Positions 23,801 to 38,000 of a DNA stretch of 64,000 nucleotides are shown piece by piece. Origin of the DNA: Monocercomonoides exilis (lineage: Eukaryota > Preaxostyla > Oxymonadida > Polymastigidae); NCBI GenBank assembly GCA_001643675.2, contig LSRY02000007.1:811001-875000 (forward strand), in the 5' to 3' direction. A program made the position numbers and the translations under genes. Below the pieces are notes generated by a model. That model did not search any database, was not told the DNA's origin, and saw only the letters and a list, made by a program, of their open reading frames with translations. Numbering within the stretch: position 1 is the first letter of the stretch; each line of letters starts with the position of its first letter.

Positions 23801-25525
23801 AGGTCTGTTGAAAGCTCCGATGAGTCTGCAGAATTTGTGTTTGGATGCGCTTCTGCAGATGATGATGATGATGTTGTTGATGGTGTTGTTGAATTGCTTG
23901 CTTGTAACTTTGCTTTGATAGGATAAAAAACAATGTTTGAATCAGAATTTTCATTGGGCCTGTATGAAACATCATCAACATCCGAAATCTGATCTAAGAA
24001 AGAGTCCAAAACAGCAGTTGGATCATCTTCTCTATTTCTGTCATTATCATCATCACTTATATTGCTGTCATCATCTTTTCCTTCTCCTTTTCCTTCTTCA
24101 TTCTCAACTCTTCTGTCATATTTTTCCATCACATTTTTTATCCTCTTGCCATCATGAGAGGATATTTGTCCAATCTTTATCATCTTCTCTGCTCTAAAAG
24201 AAACATCTTCATCTTCAAATTCGTCTTCTTCCCCAGAATCTTCATCAGTCAACCGAATCTTTCGCATTTTCATCAGCTTCTTTCTCGAATGCTTTTCCAA
24301 TATCAACGAGCTTTGTGACACAGAGTCCGCATTTTCATCAGAAAACGAAGATGAAGAAGCCGCACTTTCGTCATTTGCTTCATCATTTTTGCTTTTGACT
24401 TTGCAAAAACGCCCGTTCAAACTGCGGATACGCTCTTTATTCTCATATCTCTTGCTAAACTCTTCTCCTCTCAACTTTATTGTGACAACATTTTCATTCT
24501 TATCTTCTGATTTTTTACTTTTAATGACATCACTTTGCGCTGAAGGCTCCGATTGACTGGATGAATTCTTGCTTATATGGTTTTTTACTAACATCTGTGG
24601 TTCTATGAAGAAAGAATTATAAATTTTTAAAAAACATTTGTTCAAAAAAAATTCGAAAAGAAGAAATTAGTATTTTTTTAACTCAGAAAAAAGGATTCAA
24701 ATTAGAAGCAAACGTATTCCAAGTCCGTGCTGAATTACCAACAGTTTCAATCTTGCTGCCGCCTGCTCTTGTCTCTCATCCATAAATTCAGCCAAGGAAT
24801 CCAGAATCATCCAAATAACTTCACTTATGACTGTTGGAAAAATCATCTGCGACTTTTGTGAGCTTTTACCCAGGTTTTCAATGATTGCTTTGTATCGTAT
24901 TTCCAAACGATCAATTATACCAGATGACAATAAGTGCCTCTTCAAGTTGCCAGATTGTGGCTTGCAAATAAGTGTCCTAATAATTTGTTTCAAATACAAA
25001 AAAAAAAAAATCGATTTATTTAAATAAATAAAACGAATAAATGAAGAAATTTTATAAACATACCAGATGCCTCGAAGTGAAAGATATTGCAAAGGCAATG
25101 AATTTGTCTTTTTATGAATTAATTGCATAATAAAAAAACTGAACAACACAAAAAGCAAACATTCAAAAGTGAAAAAAATGTTGTGACTGTATTTAATTGA
25201 ATAAATGCTTCGTGATTTGGAGTTTTTAAGTAACATAGTAGAAAAAGAGCAAATTGGCTCAAAATCTTAAAAAGAATAAAGTTTGATGATCAATGAAAAA
25301 AATGAATACAAACTTGAAAGAGATTATCCGAATTTGTTGTCAGAAACCAAACTAAAATCTCCGCAAGTCTCAAAGAATTTGAGAGACCATCTTTTTTCTT
25401 TTGATGAACCTCTGCATAATATATATTATTTTTGTTTTATTCTCTTGAATAAAAACAAAATCATTAACAAACCATTTAATAACTCAGATAACACATATTC
25501 GAGCGATTTTATGGATTGCTCAACA
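20873..25525 (-). CDS. ARM/HEAT-like protein of unknown function with a long disordered middle
   Basis: Eight exons join in phase: 25473-25525, 25353-25411, 25161-25265, 25064-25107, 24714-24976, 22053-24602, 21891-21948 and 20873-21611 (about 1,290 aa). The true start is upstream of 25525 and not resolved, because the first listed exon begins in phase 2. The two ends are helical-repeat-like: VEQSIKSLEYVLSELLNEVH and ISEVIWMILDSLAEFMDERQ at the N side; ALAYLTEAKENCQNLPLSQD, YLSYIIQSAPASILPQIFFF and ECLWKSITFGDAKTQLAMCC at the C side. The ~700-residue middle is low complexity: acidic blocks, (NE)n near 23240-23275, SASASA repeats near 22640-22740, and a basic RPKLIQKNRSSAAKSAK segment. It may be importin-like or another ARM scaffold. 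The family is not recognised. Confidence 0.6.
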
Positions 25526-25735
25526 CTGAAAAACGGATTTAGAGAGTTGCACAACTCTTCATTCTTTTTATACATAAATTTCGTTGAATCCAGAAGTCAT
25601 CATGAAATCAGTACATTTGTTTTTCATAAATAAAAGCAATGATCATAGTTTTATGAATTTTAAATGTAAATGAAAAATATTAAATCAAAGATAATTAAAA
25701 AATATAAAACATTTTTGAATCTAAAAGAAGGACTT

Positions 25736-25834
25736 TCATCCTGCAAGTTTTGCATCAAAATAATCTTTCAATCTCTCTTCAATAATGCTTGCACTTGCTG
25801 ATGCTAACAAAGTCCACTTTTGAGTTGTTAGCAA
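25736..25834 (-). CDS. Terminal exon of a small unidentified gene
   Basis: After a 3' splice-like CAAAATTAG (25835-25843) a 32-codon frame runs LLTTQKWTLLASASASIIEE and on to KLAG with TGA at 25736-25738. It reads as a helical protein end. It cannot belong to the neighbouring ARM gene, because it ends in a stop upstream of it. The start should lie between here and the divergent Rictor gene at 26044, possibly the ATGGCCAAGAAAAAG near 25915, but I could not join the two in phase. Confidence 0.35.
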   Translation of the reverse strand: MLTTQKWTLLASASASIIEERLKDYFDAKLAG

Positions 25835-26043
25835 CTAATTTTGCAATCCAAAATTATTGATCGTTTTGCTACCGTAATTTGTTAATATTTTTTCTTTAGA
25901 TTTCCTTTTTCTTGGCCATTATCGAGTATTTCACTTTATAACATCTGTTGCACATTGTAAAACAAAAGTGTTAAATAAAAATTATCAGAATATTTGATAT
26001 TATTTTGTACAATATTGAATTTTCTCAGACTATCATTAAAGAC

Positions 26044-29000
26044 ATGACCGATGAGCCTCACTTCGACTTTTACGAAACAGTTCATCGATTTTGCGAGCGC
26101 ATGAAGAAGGCTCCCATATCTACACAGGATATTTTGAATCAATTGAGAGTTATCACATCTTTTTTGCAGACTTCTCCACCTCCAAATTTTTATTCAAACG
26201 ACATATGCCAAATGTTAGCATCATTTTTTATGCACTCCTTTAATTTTCTAAACTTGACGAATCGACTCTACTTCTGATTTTTTAAATAGACTTCGATTTT
26301 ACGTATTTATCGGGGATAGAATCATCAAAACAAATATTCTCAGAATCATTTTAAAATATTCAAATTTTAGAAGAATGGTTGAGCGTTTTTTTGAGCTTTC
26401 GATAGATGTTGCCGTTGCAAAGTTTGCTTTTTTCCCTATTCCTTTATGATTTTTATTCACATTTTCTGAAGTGTAATCATAACTGAAGAACCTCAACAAC
26501 ATGACCACATGATTGCATTAGATATCATATCTACTTGGTTGCGAAGTCATCAAAAGGTTTCATTTTTATCAAGGTTTTAAAATGTCAATGCGCTTTTTTA
26601 TTTTATTCACAAAGATTTCACGTGTCATTGCTCAAGCAGTTTGCTCAGTTCTCGAAAACTCTTCACCTACAACCATCGGAAAATGCCACGAATTTTACAA
26701 AGATCTATGTGTGATTAGTTGTTTTTTTTTCACAATTATTTTCTAACTTCAATACTTTTGAAAACAAATTTCTTTAATGACAGGTTATTTGTCACCGAAA
26801 ACCATTCACTCTGTTGGTTCCTTTCACATTCTGATGACTTTAATTCTGTCAGCTGACCAGCCGTACTCCCTCAGCTTTGTAAAAGTGCTTGCTTTTCTCC
26901 TGCGAGACGAGAAGAAGAGATGGATGATATCGCGAGAGCTTCTCCAGCGCCTGTTTTCTCCCTTCTCAATGTATGCATTTGGCCCATTTCCCTTCTGCTC
27001 CGCAGTTGTGGAGCACACCCGCATTACCGAAGACAAGAAACGCTCCAACGTCCTCAACGCTGTCTCGGGGCTCATCTCCTCCACAGTCACTCTTTCCGCC
27101 CAGCAGCCCCACCCGCAGCTTGTCCAGTCGCCTTCTCCAGGCAGCGACGGGCGCATCTCCCGCTCCTCTCGCCAGCAGTCGGGAAGCAACCGCACAGAGC
27201 AGGACATCATGCAGGTGTCTGTCGTGCCGGCTGGGATGTGCGCACAAGGAACAACTGCCCAGACACCAAACACACGCGATGCAGCAGTGGGGATGACACG
27301 CAGAGACAAAGGAGATGGCGTGAATGTCAATGTCAATGTGAATGTTGGAGTGGGTGTGGGCGTTGGCGTCGCAAGAGAGAGAGACGCCAATGTCGGAGTT
27401 GGTGCAGGTGGTGTTGGTGGAGGAGGAGGGATTCCAGGGCGCAGAGAAGGAGAAGCGTCTGGACTGAATGCGAGCCAGATTCCTCCATCAACAGCAGCAG
27501 CTATGGCAAACCAGCCTGTTGCATACCAGCCGTATGGCTATCCGATGGTTGCTCACACATCTTCTGGCGCAGCGATGGTTGCCTCAAACGATGCTGCATT
27601 AGGAAGCAACGAGAAGGAAAGAGGTGCTGTGGGAGTTGGCAAAGGCATGCCTACTGGAGGCAATGGAATAGGTGTCGGGATAGGACCGATGGGGGTTGGA
27701 GCTAACTGTGCTGGAGGAGCCGGCGGAGGAGCTGCTGGAAGAGGAGCAGCAGGTGATGCATCAGCAGCACTAGGAGTAGGAGGGAGAGGAGGTGTTGGAG
27801 CGGCAATGGGAACAGGGACGGGGAGGCTGGGCACGCCCGCATCAGGTGCCATGCAGCAGATGTCAACGCAGCGTTCTCCTCAGCAGATGCAACAGATGCA
27901 ACAAATGCAACAAATGCAGCAGATGCAAGGGAGGAACGGGCAGCCACAGGGCCAACAGGGAGCACCGCTCAATCAGCAAGGGATAATGCACACATCACTG
28001 GCATCAACACCCACTTCTCACACAGCTTCGCTCGACTCACAGTCGGTCGCCCGCCCTGCCGCACACCACCGCCTGCCTGTGCTGAGCGAAGAGGAGCAGC
28101 AGCAGCTCCCGCTGTTCGCCCTGTGGATCAAACAGATCCGCAACTCAACCACAGCCATTGTGTATCTCCTGCGCTCGTTCCCGTCGATGGTTGTGCTTCA
28201 TTCCCATCCGTTCCTCTTTCCTTCCCTCTTCTACGTGCTGCGGTATTCGCACCCAAGCTGCGGCATCGTGAGGGAGTTTGTGTTCCACTTGCTGTTTCGT
28301 GTGCTGCAGATACCCGACTGGTTCGTACAGAACTGTCTCTCCACACTCGCTGACCCTCCTCCCTTTGTGCTCCGCATGCAGAACATAACTGCCCTCTGCG
28401 ATCCGCTCTTTGACGAGTCCCAGCTCCCTTCGGCTGCTCTCACACCAGCCAGCATCAGCCGCATCTCGCCTTCGTCTGTTCTGTCACTTCCTGCTCCTCA
28501 TTCTCCATCTTCTGGCTCTTCTTCTTCTTCATCGTCTTCTTCTACATTGTCTTCTGCATCATCTTCTTCGACTTCATCAACGGCTTCTTTGTCGTCTTCT
28601 TCTTTGGCTGGCTCTTATCCCTTTTGTGCATCCCTCATTGGCTACACAGACTTAGAAGCACGCCTTGCACAAACAGCTGCTTCTCAACAGTCATCTTCTT
28701 CTTCTTCCTCTTCCTCTTCCTCTTCCTCTTCCTCTTCTTCTTCCTCTCAGCAATCTTCTCTTTCTCAGTCCCCCACCTTTGGCAAGCCCTCTCTCTACAA
28801 CATCCTCTCCACATCGCACTCTCCTTTCGTTCCCGACTACTCCACTCAGAACCCGTTTGCCCTCTTTTGCCCGTCTGCTTTCCACGCGCCGTCGATTTCT
28901 GCGATGTGCAATGCGTTTTATGTGCATCAGCTGAACACAGCTCACTCCATCAGCACACAACACACACAACTTCTGTCTCTCTTCCATTCGCTTTCTCTTT

Positions 29001-32000
29001 CTAGCTCTGCTGCTTCTTCTTCTTCTAATTCTTCCTCGTCTTCTTCGTTGGATCATCGCTCTTCTCACTTCACACAAAGCATTTCCCCTCTTTCCTCTTC
29101 CTCCTCCAAAACACTCAAAACTTCCTCTTCCTCTTCTTCCACCTCTTCTTCTTCATTCTCTTCCTTCAACCCTTCCTCCTCCTCTTCCTCTTCCCTCGCC
29201 TCTCGTTCTCTCCTCCGCTCCACTGCCGCTTTTATGATCTCTGCTGCCAACAACGCCCGCTCAGCTGCTCAGATGATGATGTCAGCCAACGCCAACCTCA
29301 CCCCTCTCCTCTTCCCCGCATCTCCAGTCATCAACCAGTTCTCCTCTCAAACACAAGCCCCGCTGCTCAATCCACAGGCTTCTGCGGGATTCACAAAGAA
29401 CTCACTCATTTCGGTGCTTTCTGCAACTCCAGCGTCGCCCACTTTTGCTCTTTCTTCTTTCGCTTCTCTGTCTCGTCATTCACCCTCTCAGAACAGACTG
29501 TTTGTTTCTTCTTCTTCTTCACTCGCTGCTAATCAGTCTGCTGCGTCTATTGCCATGTCCACACCCATCCCTTCCACTTCTCCATCTGCCACAGGTGCTC
29601 ACCCGAATCTACCCTCTTCTTCTTCTTCTTCCTCCGCCTCCTCCTCTTCTTCAGGCTCCTCCCTCCACACCTCCATCTCCATGCTCTCCCCTTCCTCTCT
29701 CTCTGCCTCCCCCGGCTCCTCCTTCAACCCTCCCTCGCTCGGCGTCACACCTTTGGACCCTTCTCTCTTCAACATGTCTATCGCTGCCTCTCTCTCTTCT
29801 CTGCAGCTGCGCCCTTCTGATCCTTTCTTCCCTTCCACCCCGTCGTCCATCCCGACCATCAGCTCACAGAGACAGCCACTCACTGCGTCTTATCCTGCAT
29901 TCGCATTCGGGCCTTCATCATCATCATCTTCCTCTTCTTCTTCCTCCTCCTCATCTTCTTCATCTTCCTCCTCTTCCTCCTTCACTTTCAACTCATTCTC
30001 CCTCAGCCAAGCCTGCCCTTCCCCCAACTCCCCGCTCCTGCACCCTCTTTCCTCCACTCTCCACAACACTGTCCGCTCTCTCCCTCCTTCTCTCCTCTCA
30101 GCCACTGCTGCCCCAACCTTCGTCGGCCCTCGTTCCCTCTTCCACCCACTCACTGACCCCACCCTCTTCTTCTGCACCGAAAGCCCCCGCGACGCTGTCT
30201 GCCCGCCCTGGTTCCGCTGCATGTCCCCCTCAGTCTCCCGCTGTGTGGATCAGAAGCTGGCGCTCGCATTCAACTTGCTCAGAGCTCCGCAGTTTGCGCA
30301 GGCGGTGAGGCCGATGATGCCGGAGATGACTGAGGAGATGCAGAAGATGCAAGAGGAGAAGCAGAGGGAGTCGCGGGAAGGTGAATGGAAAGCGGGGAAG
30401 AATTGGTGGGGAGGAGGGAAATTACAAGGAAAGATGGGGAAGTTTGGAGAAATGAATGAGAAGTGGGGGAGGAGTGGCACAATGGCAGATCGATATGATT
30501 GTATTTCTCCTTCTACTCCTTCTTTTCCAAACTCATCCTCCTCCTCCTCCTCCTCTTCCTCCTCCTCCTCTTCTTCTTCTTCATTCCTTCCTTTCTCCAC
30601 CGACAGCCCCACCCACTCGTCTTCCCACCCGTTCACCCACTCCATGTTCCCCTATGCTGTACACGAGGTCGACTTCCACTTCCTCTTCCCAACATACCTC
30701 TCTTTCCTCCTCAACGCCTGGGTTACTCACTTCGACTTCCTCTCCTCCCTCTTCGTCTGCGCCCTGATGCCTTCTTCGCCCACAGCCAACCTCGCAATCG
30801 TGATGCTCGGTGCTCTTGCTGACATTTCCCCCTTTGTGTTTGATGCAGAAACTGCCAGGGACATCCAGCAATGCACCCCCTTGCAGCTGCTTGCCACACA
30901 GCCACAGATCTCTCTCACTGATGTCTCTGTGCTCAGCCGGATGAGCTACGCCTCCCCAGTCACGCTCGCTGCTTTGCACAGCATCAGCACCTCTTCTTCT
31001 TTGCACGCCGCTTACCCACAGCACATCATCACTGCCTCTTCCTCCCTCGCTTATTACGCCTCCCTCAACTCCTCCTCTCTCCAGACACGTGCACAGGACG
31101 TCCTCAACAAGATGGGCCTCTATCTGACTGTCCCTGCCATCCCTAAGCCGTCAGTCAGTGCTTCTCCTTCCTCCTACTCCACTCACACATTCATCGCCAC
31201 GGCTGAAGAGCGCACGTGCCCTGCCCGCGCAGCCGTCGTGTTTGGGGAGAACCATCTGCGTAGGGACATTAAGCTTCCACCTGCTGCTTCTCCTTCTTCC
31301 TCTCTCCAGCTGATGTCCTTTGCCACTTCTTCTGCCACGGGGCCTGCTCCTCCGCCGCCTCAGGCAGCACTCGCAACGGCAGTGGCCTCTTACAACACAG
31401 CTGTCGCACTTCTCAGAGGAGAAGGGAATAATCCTTTTTCTTCGACTTCCTCCTCCTCCTCATCCTCCTCTTCTTCTTCCTCTCTTGCATCATCATCCTC
31501 ATCCTCATCGTTATCATCTCCTTTCTCTTCTATTTTAACCGACACCTCATCCAGGCCAGACATCGACAAGATTGTTGTGTCTTCGCTTTTCCCTCTCAGC
31601 GGCATCGCTCGCGAGCGGCCGGCGCATCTGCAAGCGATTGCCTCTCAGATGCACATCCAGGGCCTGTCTGCTGGAACAACAACCCCTTCTCCATTGAATG
31701 CCACATCTGGTTATTCTTCTTCTTCCTCTTCTTCCTCATCCTCATCCTCCTCTTCTTCTTCTCTTCAATCAAACGCCAAGCCCACACACAGTTACTCTCA
31801 TCTTTCAGGTGTTTCCTCCCCTTTCACAGGCTCCTTCTCTTCTCCTGCCACTTCACCTCCTCTGGCTGCCTCAATGTCTCCGCCGAGTCGCTCTCATCTT
31901 TCCACTTCACCTCCATCTTCCTCACACTTCAACCTCCCTTCTTCCATTGCTTCTCCTTCGCCTTCGCCTTCTCCTTCATCTTCTTCATCTTCATCCTCTT

Positions 32001-35000
32001 CCTCTTCCTCTTCTTCTGCTGCTCTGAATCAAATACAACCACAAGCACAGCCTCATTCAAAGACGCATTCTCATCTCAGACAATCACACAAAGCATCTCC
32101 TCTCTCTTCCACAGCCACATCCTCTGCATCTCCTTCATCTCCTCCTTCAACATCATCATCTCCTTCTCCTCCTTCTTCTTCTTCCAAATATTCACCTGAT
32201 TTACAATCAAACGCATTGACTGAAACTCAACCTTCTGTTAATTACACACAAAATGATGCAAAAGGAGCCAGAAATCATTCACACACGCCATCTCCCTCAC
32301 GTTCACCAGAACCAACCATATCTACCAACAAACAACAAACATCATCATCATCTTCTTCTCCTTCTCCTTCACGTTCACCTTCTCCTTCTTCTTCTCCTGC
32401 TGCCCCATCCTCTTCCTCCTCATCCCAATCACTACCTCCGATTCAACCTCTCCCTCTTGCCCTACCTGCTGTTGTGTATCGTTCCATAGCGCAGCGTCTG
32501 CTGGATGCGGTTGAGACAGAAGTGGCCTATGGCGAGTGCGACCTCCTTTCCGACGACGAGCAGCCGATGAGCGACGAGGAAGACGCCTTCATCGAGCGGA
32601 AGATGGGGCTGGAGAGAGGCAGAGAGAAAGACCGTGACAGAGACAGAGACAGGGACAGAGATAGGGATAGAGACAGAGACAGAGACGAAGGCACTGAGAA
32701 CTCGGTGACGATCATCGACATCGACTACGGCATCATGGACGATGACGACCCGCAGTGGGTGTTCATCCAGGCCGGTGCTGCTTCTGGCACAGGCTCCGGC
32801 TCCGGCTCTGGTTCTGGCTCTACTGCTACAGGCTCTTCTTCTTCCTCCTCTCTCGAGATGGCAGCGAGTGGGGCATTCCCTGCTGCCTCGTCCTCTGTCA
32901 AGTCTGACAACAACTTCCGCTCCCACTCGCCGTCCAGCCGCGGGTCTGTCACACCCCCCAACCGCTTCTCTTCCCATTCGCCTCGTTTTTTCAATGCAGA
33001 TGCTGTTTTGTCACACGACCCGCTCCCGCCGATTGTCGAGTTCCTCTCCACAGAAAGACAGCTGCTCTCTCTCTCGCACTTCAGCCTCTTAAACACTCGC
33101 TCGGCTGATTTATACCTCAACCGCTCACTTTATCTCCTCGACCCCAAACAGAAAGAGCTGCCGCACTTTCAGCACAACGGGGGAGGAGGAGGAGGGAATG
33201 CTGTGCCTTCTTCGTACAATCCTCTTCCTCTGCCCAACAGAGCCACGCCATTTTCTGACCCCTTTTCATCCACTCTGTCTTCTGTTGATGCGCCTGCCCC
33301 GCTTTCACACTGGGTTGCACCGCCACATCCTTCCTCTTCTGTCTTCATCACCTCCAATCCAGTCACTGGTAGCCACACATCCAGCTCTTATTCTCTCCCT
33401 CCGCACTCCCTCCCGTCCTCTGCTGACCTCTTCTCCTGCTCCTACGTGCCTCCTCTGTCTGTTTTGCACGATGAAGCACTCCCTCTTTCGAAACTGTATG
33501 GCATCAACGAGCAGTTCATGATCTCCCTCTACACATCCTCCCGCTGCCCGCCCGTCACCCCGTTTTCTGGCGAGATGCTGTCTGTCGCTGCGGCACCTGC
33601 TTCCTCAGCGCTGCTTCCGTTCTCTTCTTCCATCCAGCCAGCTGCCATGAGCCCCTCTGAAGCATCAGGTGTGTGGAGCCCTCTGTCTTCTCCTCTGCAG
33701 TCACATGCTTCGAATAGATCTCCATCACCAGTGGTGGATCTGATGTCCCCCGTCGCTTCTGCCTCGTCCTCGCCTTCTCCAATTCCCATGGGCGGCTTCT
33801 CGGCACTCAACCCAGCTTCTTCCACTTCGTCATCTTCTCCTTCCAACTCTCTCTATACGAGGCAAATGCAGTCACCTGATGTGTTTTTATCGTCTTCGAA
33901 CTTAACCTCTCCGATGCGCCTGGCCATTGTCAACCACTACAGACAGATCATCCTTGCTGATGTTGACTCCTTCGCCTCTCTTTGGCACACCCTCCGCCTT
34001 CTCCCTTTCTCTAAACAAGACCCATTACTCATCAAAGAATTCCTCATCTCATCCACAGCATCACCTTCTGTGTTCTTAGCATTGAAGGAGCAGGAGTTCT
34101 TTTCGCATTTGCTCAGCCTCTTCTCCCTCAGCCCTGATTCTTTCTCAGACAACTCAGAGCTGTTACCAATGGACGCTTCCTTTGCCTCTTCAAACGGATC
34201 ATCCGATTCATCTTCTCTGCGATCGAATGGAGGAAATGTTCCACTTGATATGAACACACACACAGGAGCCGAATACAACTCATCAATGAAGCAGCAGCAG
34301 ATGCAGCGCCCGTTCTTCTCTCTGTTTGGGATGCCGTGGGATGAAGAAAGTTGGAAGTGGGGCGATGTTGGGAGACATCTTGTTTGGGCGCTGATTAATT
34401 CCCCCGATGAGCTGGACTACCACATGCTGCTGCTGGCTTTGTCAGATGTGGCAAACAAGCTGTTTGAAGAGCTGGAGAATGAGAGGGTATGGCGTGAGTA
34501 TCAGGTGAAGAAGAGCATCTTTGCCGCACATGCGCTGCTGAAGGCGAGGGAGGAGAAGCAGCTGGGCTGTCTGGCTGGGTTGAGGGGGATGAGAGGAAGA
34601 GCAGGCAACGCTGCTGCCTCTCGCTGGAAGTATGCGCATTCATCTGCGATGGGCTTATCCTCATCGTCGTCGGCTTCTTCTGATGACACGTCTGTCTCGT
34701 CTGCGGGAATCAGCTACAAGTCCCATTCACACAAGGGAGTCTCCAAGAAGCAGAACGAGAGTGCACTTTACTCTTCTTTTGCAGTAGAAAAAATGGCTTC
34801 TTCTCCAACTCGACTCCGCGATGGCAGCAAATCTTCAGAAGGTGACAATCGTTTGGCATCATCTTCAGCACAAAACAGCGATCCAGCCGTTCAATTAGCC
34901 AACATCGATAACCGCTCTGCTTCTCAAGGCCTCACAACGAGAACCGACACATATGCCTCCACGGCCCATCCACATATCGACTCAGCCCTGCCCAGCAACT

Positions 35001-38000
35001 GGGAAGCCCAGCAGCATCCACCTCAAATACAAGTATCTCAAGACCACGGCGTCTCCTTTGCGATACACGAGCAGAGCGGAACACCTCATTCGGACTTGTC
35101 ATTTCTGCATCAGATGGCTCGTGCTCAGCAGTCTGCGCTTCCACCACTGTCGTCTCCCCTGCAGAATGCGATGGGGAACGGAATGAACATTGGAAGTGTT
35201 GAAGCTCTTAGAGATGAAGCTGGCGTTGCTGGCTTCTCAGACACAGGCTCTCTTTCATCTGACCACTCTGCATCTCTGAGGCAGCACATGAACAGCGACG
35301 ATGAAGGCAGAGAAGAGCGGAGAAAGAAGAAGAAGAAGAAGAAGAAAGCGAAGGATGCCACCTCGTCGCCTATTGGTGCCTTCTACGACGCCTCCACCGA
35401 CCCTCCAATGGTGGACTCATCCAGATACCAGACACACTCCATCACACACCAGTCACCTCTCACACGCCACTCACACCATTCAAATCACTCACATCACTCA
35501 CATCACTCACATCACTCACATCACTCACATCACTCATTTCACCATTCACAGGGCGACAATCACACTTCCTTCAAAGCCGAGCAAGAAGCAGACGAGCCAC
35601 TCGAGGAGCCTGCAGAAGAACCTCCGGAGTATCCAATTTCTCCGCCGAATGCGGACGGAGAAAAGCTGTTTGAGACAGACCCGAAGAAAGACCGGCCGCG
35701 TGTTATTTCTCCGAGGCTGTTTTCATCGAGTGCTCTACGCACGACGATGACGCAGTGTGTGCTGCAGATCATGGGAATGCTCACCTTCTGTGACAAGGGC
35801 GCCAAGTTGTTTGAGCTGCTCCTCTTCGACGAGGCTGAGGCAGTGCAGGCGCAGCTGGAGGCGCAGAGGGGGAGCGACGACCCGCTGCTGGAGAAGGATG
35901 CAGAGGCATCCATGCTGATCATGGCGAGCGATCCGCTGGGAGGTGCTGGGCTGGAGAAGACGGCCCCCTTCCGCCCGTCTCTGCTGCAGACGATGCCGTC
36001 GGACTTCGACAGCAACGCCACGCTCTTCACACAGCTGCCACGGAACCTGTTTTACTACTTCTCTGTGAGACAGGACATTTTGCTCATCCTCCTCCCGTCC
36101 ATCTCATACTCCTGTGCGCTTTCACAGCGCATACTCCTTTTCGCCTCAACATTGCAGACCTTTCGGGTGGGATTGCTTGTTCTGCGTATTCTGCGCGCTC
36201 TCTTCTGCCTCTCTCCTTATTCCCCTTCCTCTTCCCCATTGCCTGATCTCCAGTCACTCCAGCAGTTCCCCACGTCTTCCATGCCTATCGACTGGCGGAT
36301 GGCAGTTGTAGCCAATCTCCTTCGACATCCTTCCCCTTTCATCGCAGACACTGCCTTGTCTCTCCTCCAGGACTTATCAGAATCCCCTCTTCTTTTGCAC
36401 TCTTTCCTCCACGTGCCCAACGGACCCCCACCCGTTCTCTTCCTCTCTGGTGCGAGTGATGTGCTGTTCCTGCGGCTCCTCCGCATCGACGGCGGGTTCC
36501 GCTATCTGCTGCCCTCTGCCTGGTTCCTGTCGCGCGCCACGTACTGGCTGTGGCAAGGAAGTGTGAACTATCTCCTCCGCACTGAGTACAGAAGAGACGC
36601 CAACGACGTCCTGAAGCAGCAGAAGAACTTCGACTGGCTGAGGCAGCCGGAGATTTCAGAGATTAATGCGCTGCTTCAGTCATCGGCTGCAGCCACATCT
36701 ACCACAACTACTCCAGTTATGTCCACACCACAGTCACCCCTTTCGTCGCCTAATCTGTCTACTGCTTTTCCAAATGCTATGTCGTCATCTTCTTCATCAT
36801 CATCGTATTATCCTTCTTCTTCTTCTTCCTCTTCCTCTTCTTCTTCCACTTCATCTGCTTTCTCTCTCTCTGCCTCGACAACTTCTTCCGCTGCTTCGTC
36901 CAGTGACTCCATCTCCACATCAACAAGAGGAACACAAAAATCTCCTCTTTTCGGGACATCCGACTTCGCAGCGCAGAAGAGGCGTGTGCTGAAGATGCTT
37001 CCATCACTCCAACAAGGTCCCACGGGTGTTATGCAAAAACAGCTCCTTCGTTTGGAGGAGAAGCTGTTGTATGTCGAAGAGTCGCTGTGTCTGCACAGCA
37101 TCGCCCTGCCGCACTTCTTTGGGTGCCTGGCGTCGACTGACGAAGGGATGGAGTTCCTGCGCGAGTGGGGCGTGCTGAAGGACTACTTTGCAGCTCTGCG
37201 GTCGCCTTCCACGCATCCTCTCCTGCGCCGTGCGATTGTGTGGATCTTTGCGCATGTTGCGTGCACACGAGCTGGCGCGTGTGTGTTGGACGAGTTCGGT
37301 CTCATCCCGTTTCTCTGCTCCATTGCTGAAGAGGACCCCCATCTCCCACTGAGAGGCACAGCGGTGCTGGCGCTGTCGATGATGATGGGCTCCGACGGGC
37401 CAGAGGCGCCTGTTGCAGTGCGGCTGTCACGTGATCTGCACGACAGGTGGATGGACAGGACTTACCCGAGGCTCATTTCAGCAGCGGTGCGTGGGGAGCA
37501 GCTGCCGTCGTGGAAGCACCAGAAAGCGGGGGATGGGTGTGAGGAGAGGCAAAATGGACATGTTTGGCAGAAGAGCGAGTGGGGAGATGAATATGACGAG
37601 CAGAAAGGGCAGATGTTTCAGGAAGAATGGAATAATCATTGTCAGCAGCAACAGCAGCAGCAGCAACAACAATTTGCTCAAAGCCAAATGCTGGCGCTGA
37701 AATCGAAGCTGAATATGAGGCAAGGGAAGAGGGAGCGCATGACACAGTTCCCTGCAGAATTTGAGGAAGAGATAGAAATACCGATTGTTCCTCGTCTTTC
37801 CACCAAGCATTCCAGCTGGTGTCTGCCAATGAACCACTCAAACGGAATCGCCTTCCCAAAGAATTATCGCAAGCTTTTCCGATTTGTATGCAACAAAACT
37901 GTTTTTATTGAAAAGAAGCAAAAATTATTTTATTTATTTTATTTTATTTTATTTTATTTTATTTTATTTATTTATTTTTCATTTTTCCTACTCTTTTTCA

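Noticed and set aside
35468-35553. CRISPR-like direct repeats
   Set aside because: They are codon repeats without unique spacers, inside a eukaryotic gene.
26824-37860. Many long frames on both strands within the Rictor exon
   Set aside because: They are shadows of the low-complexity coding sequence. Only one frame carries the conserved Rictor blocks and joins to spliced exons.
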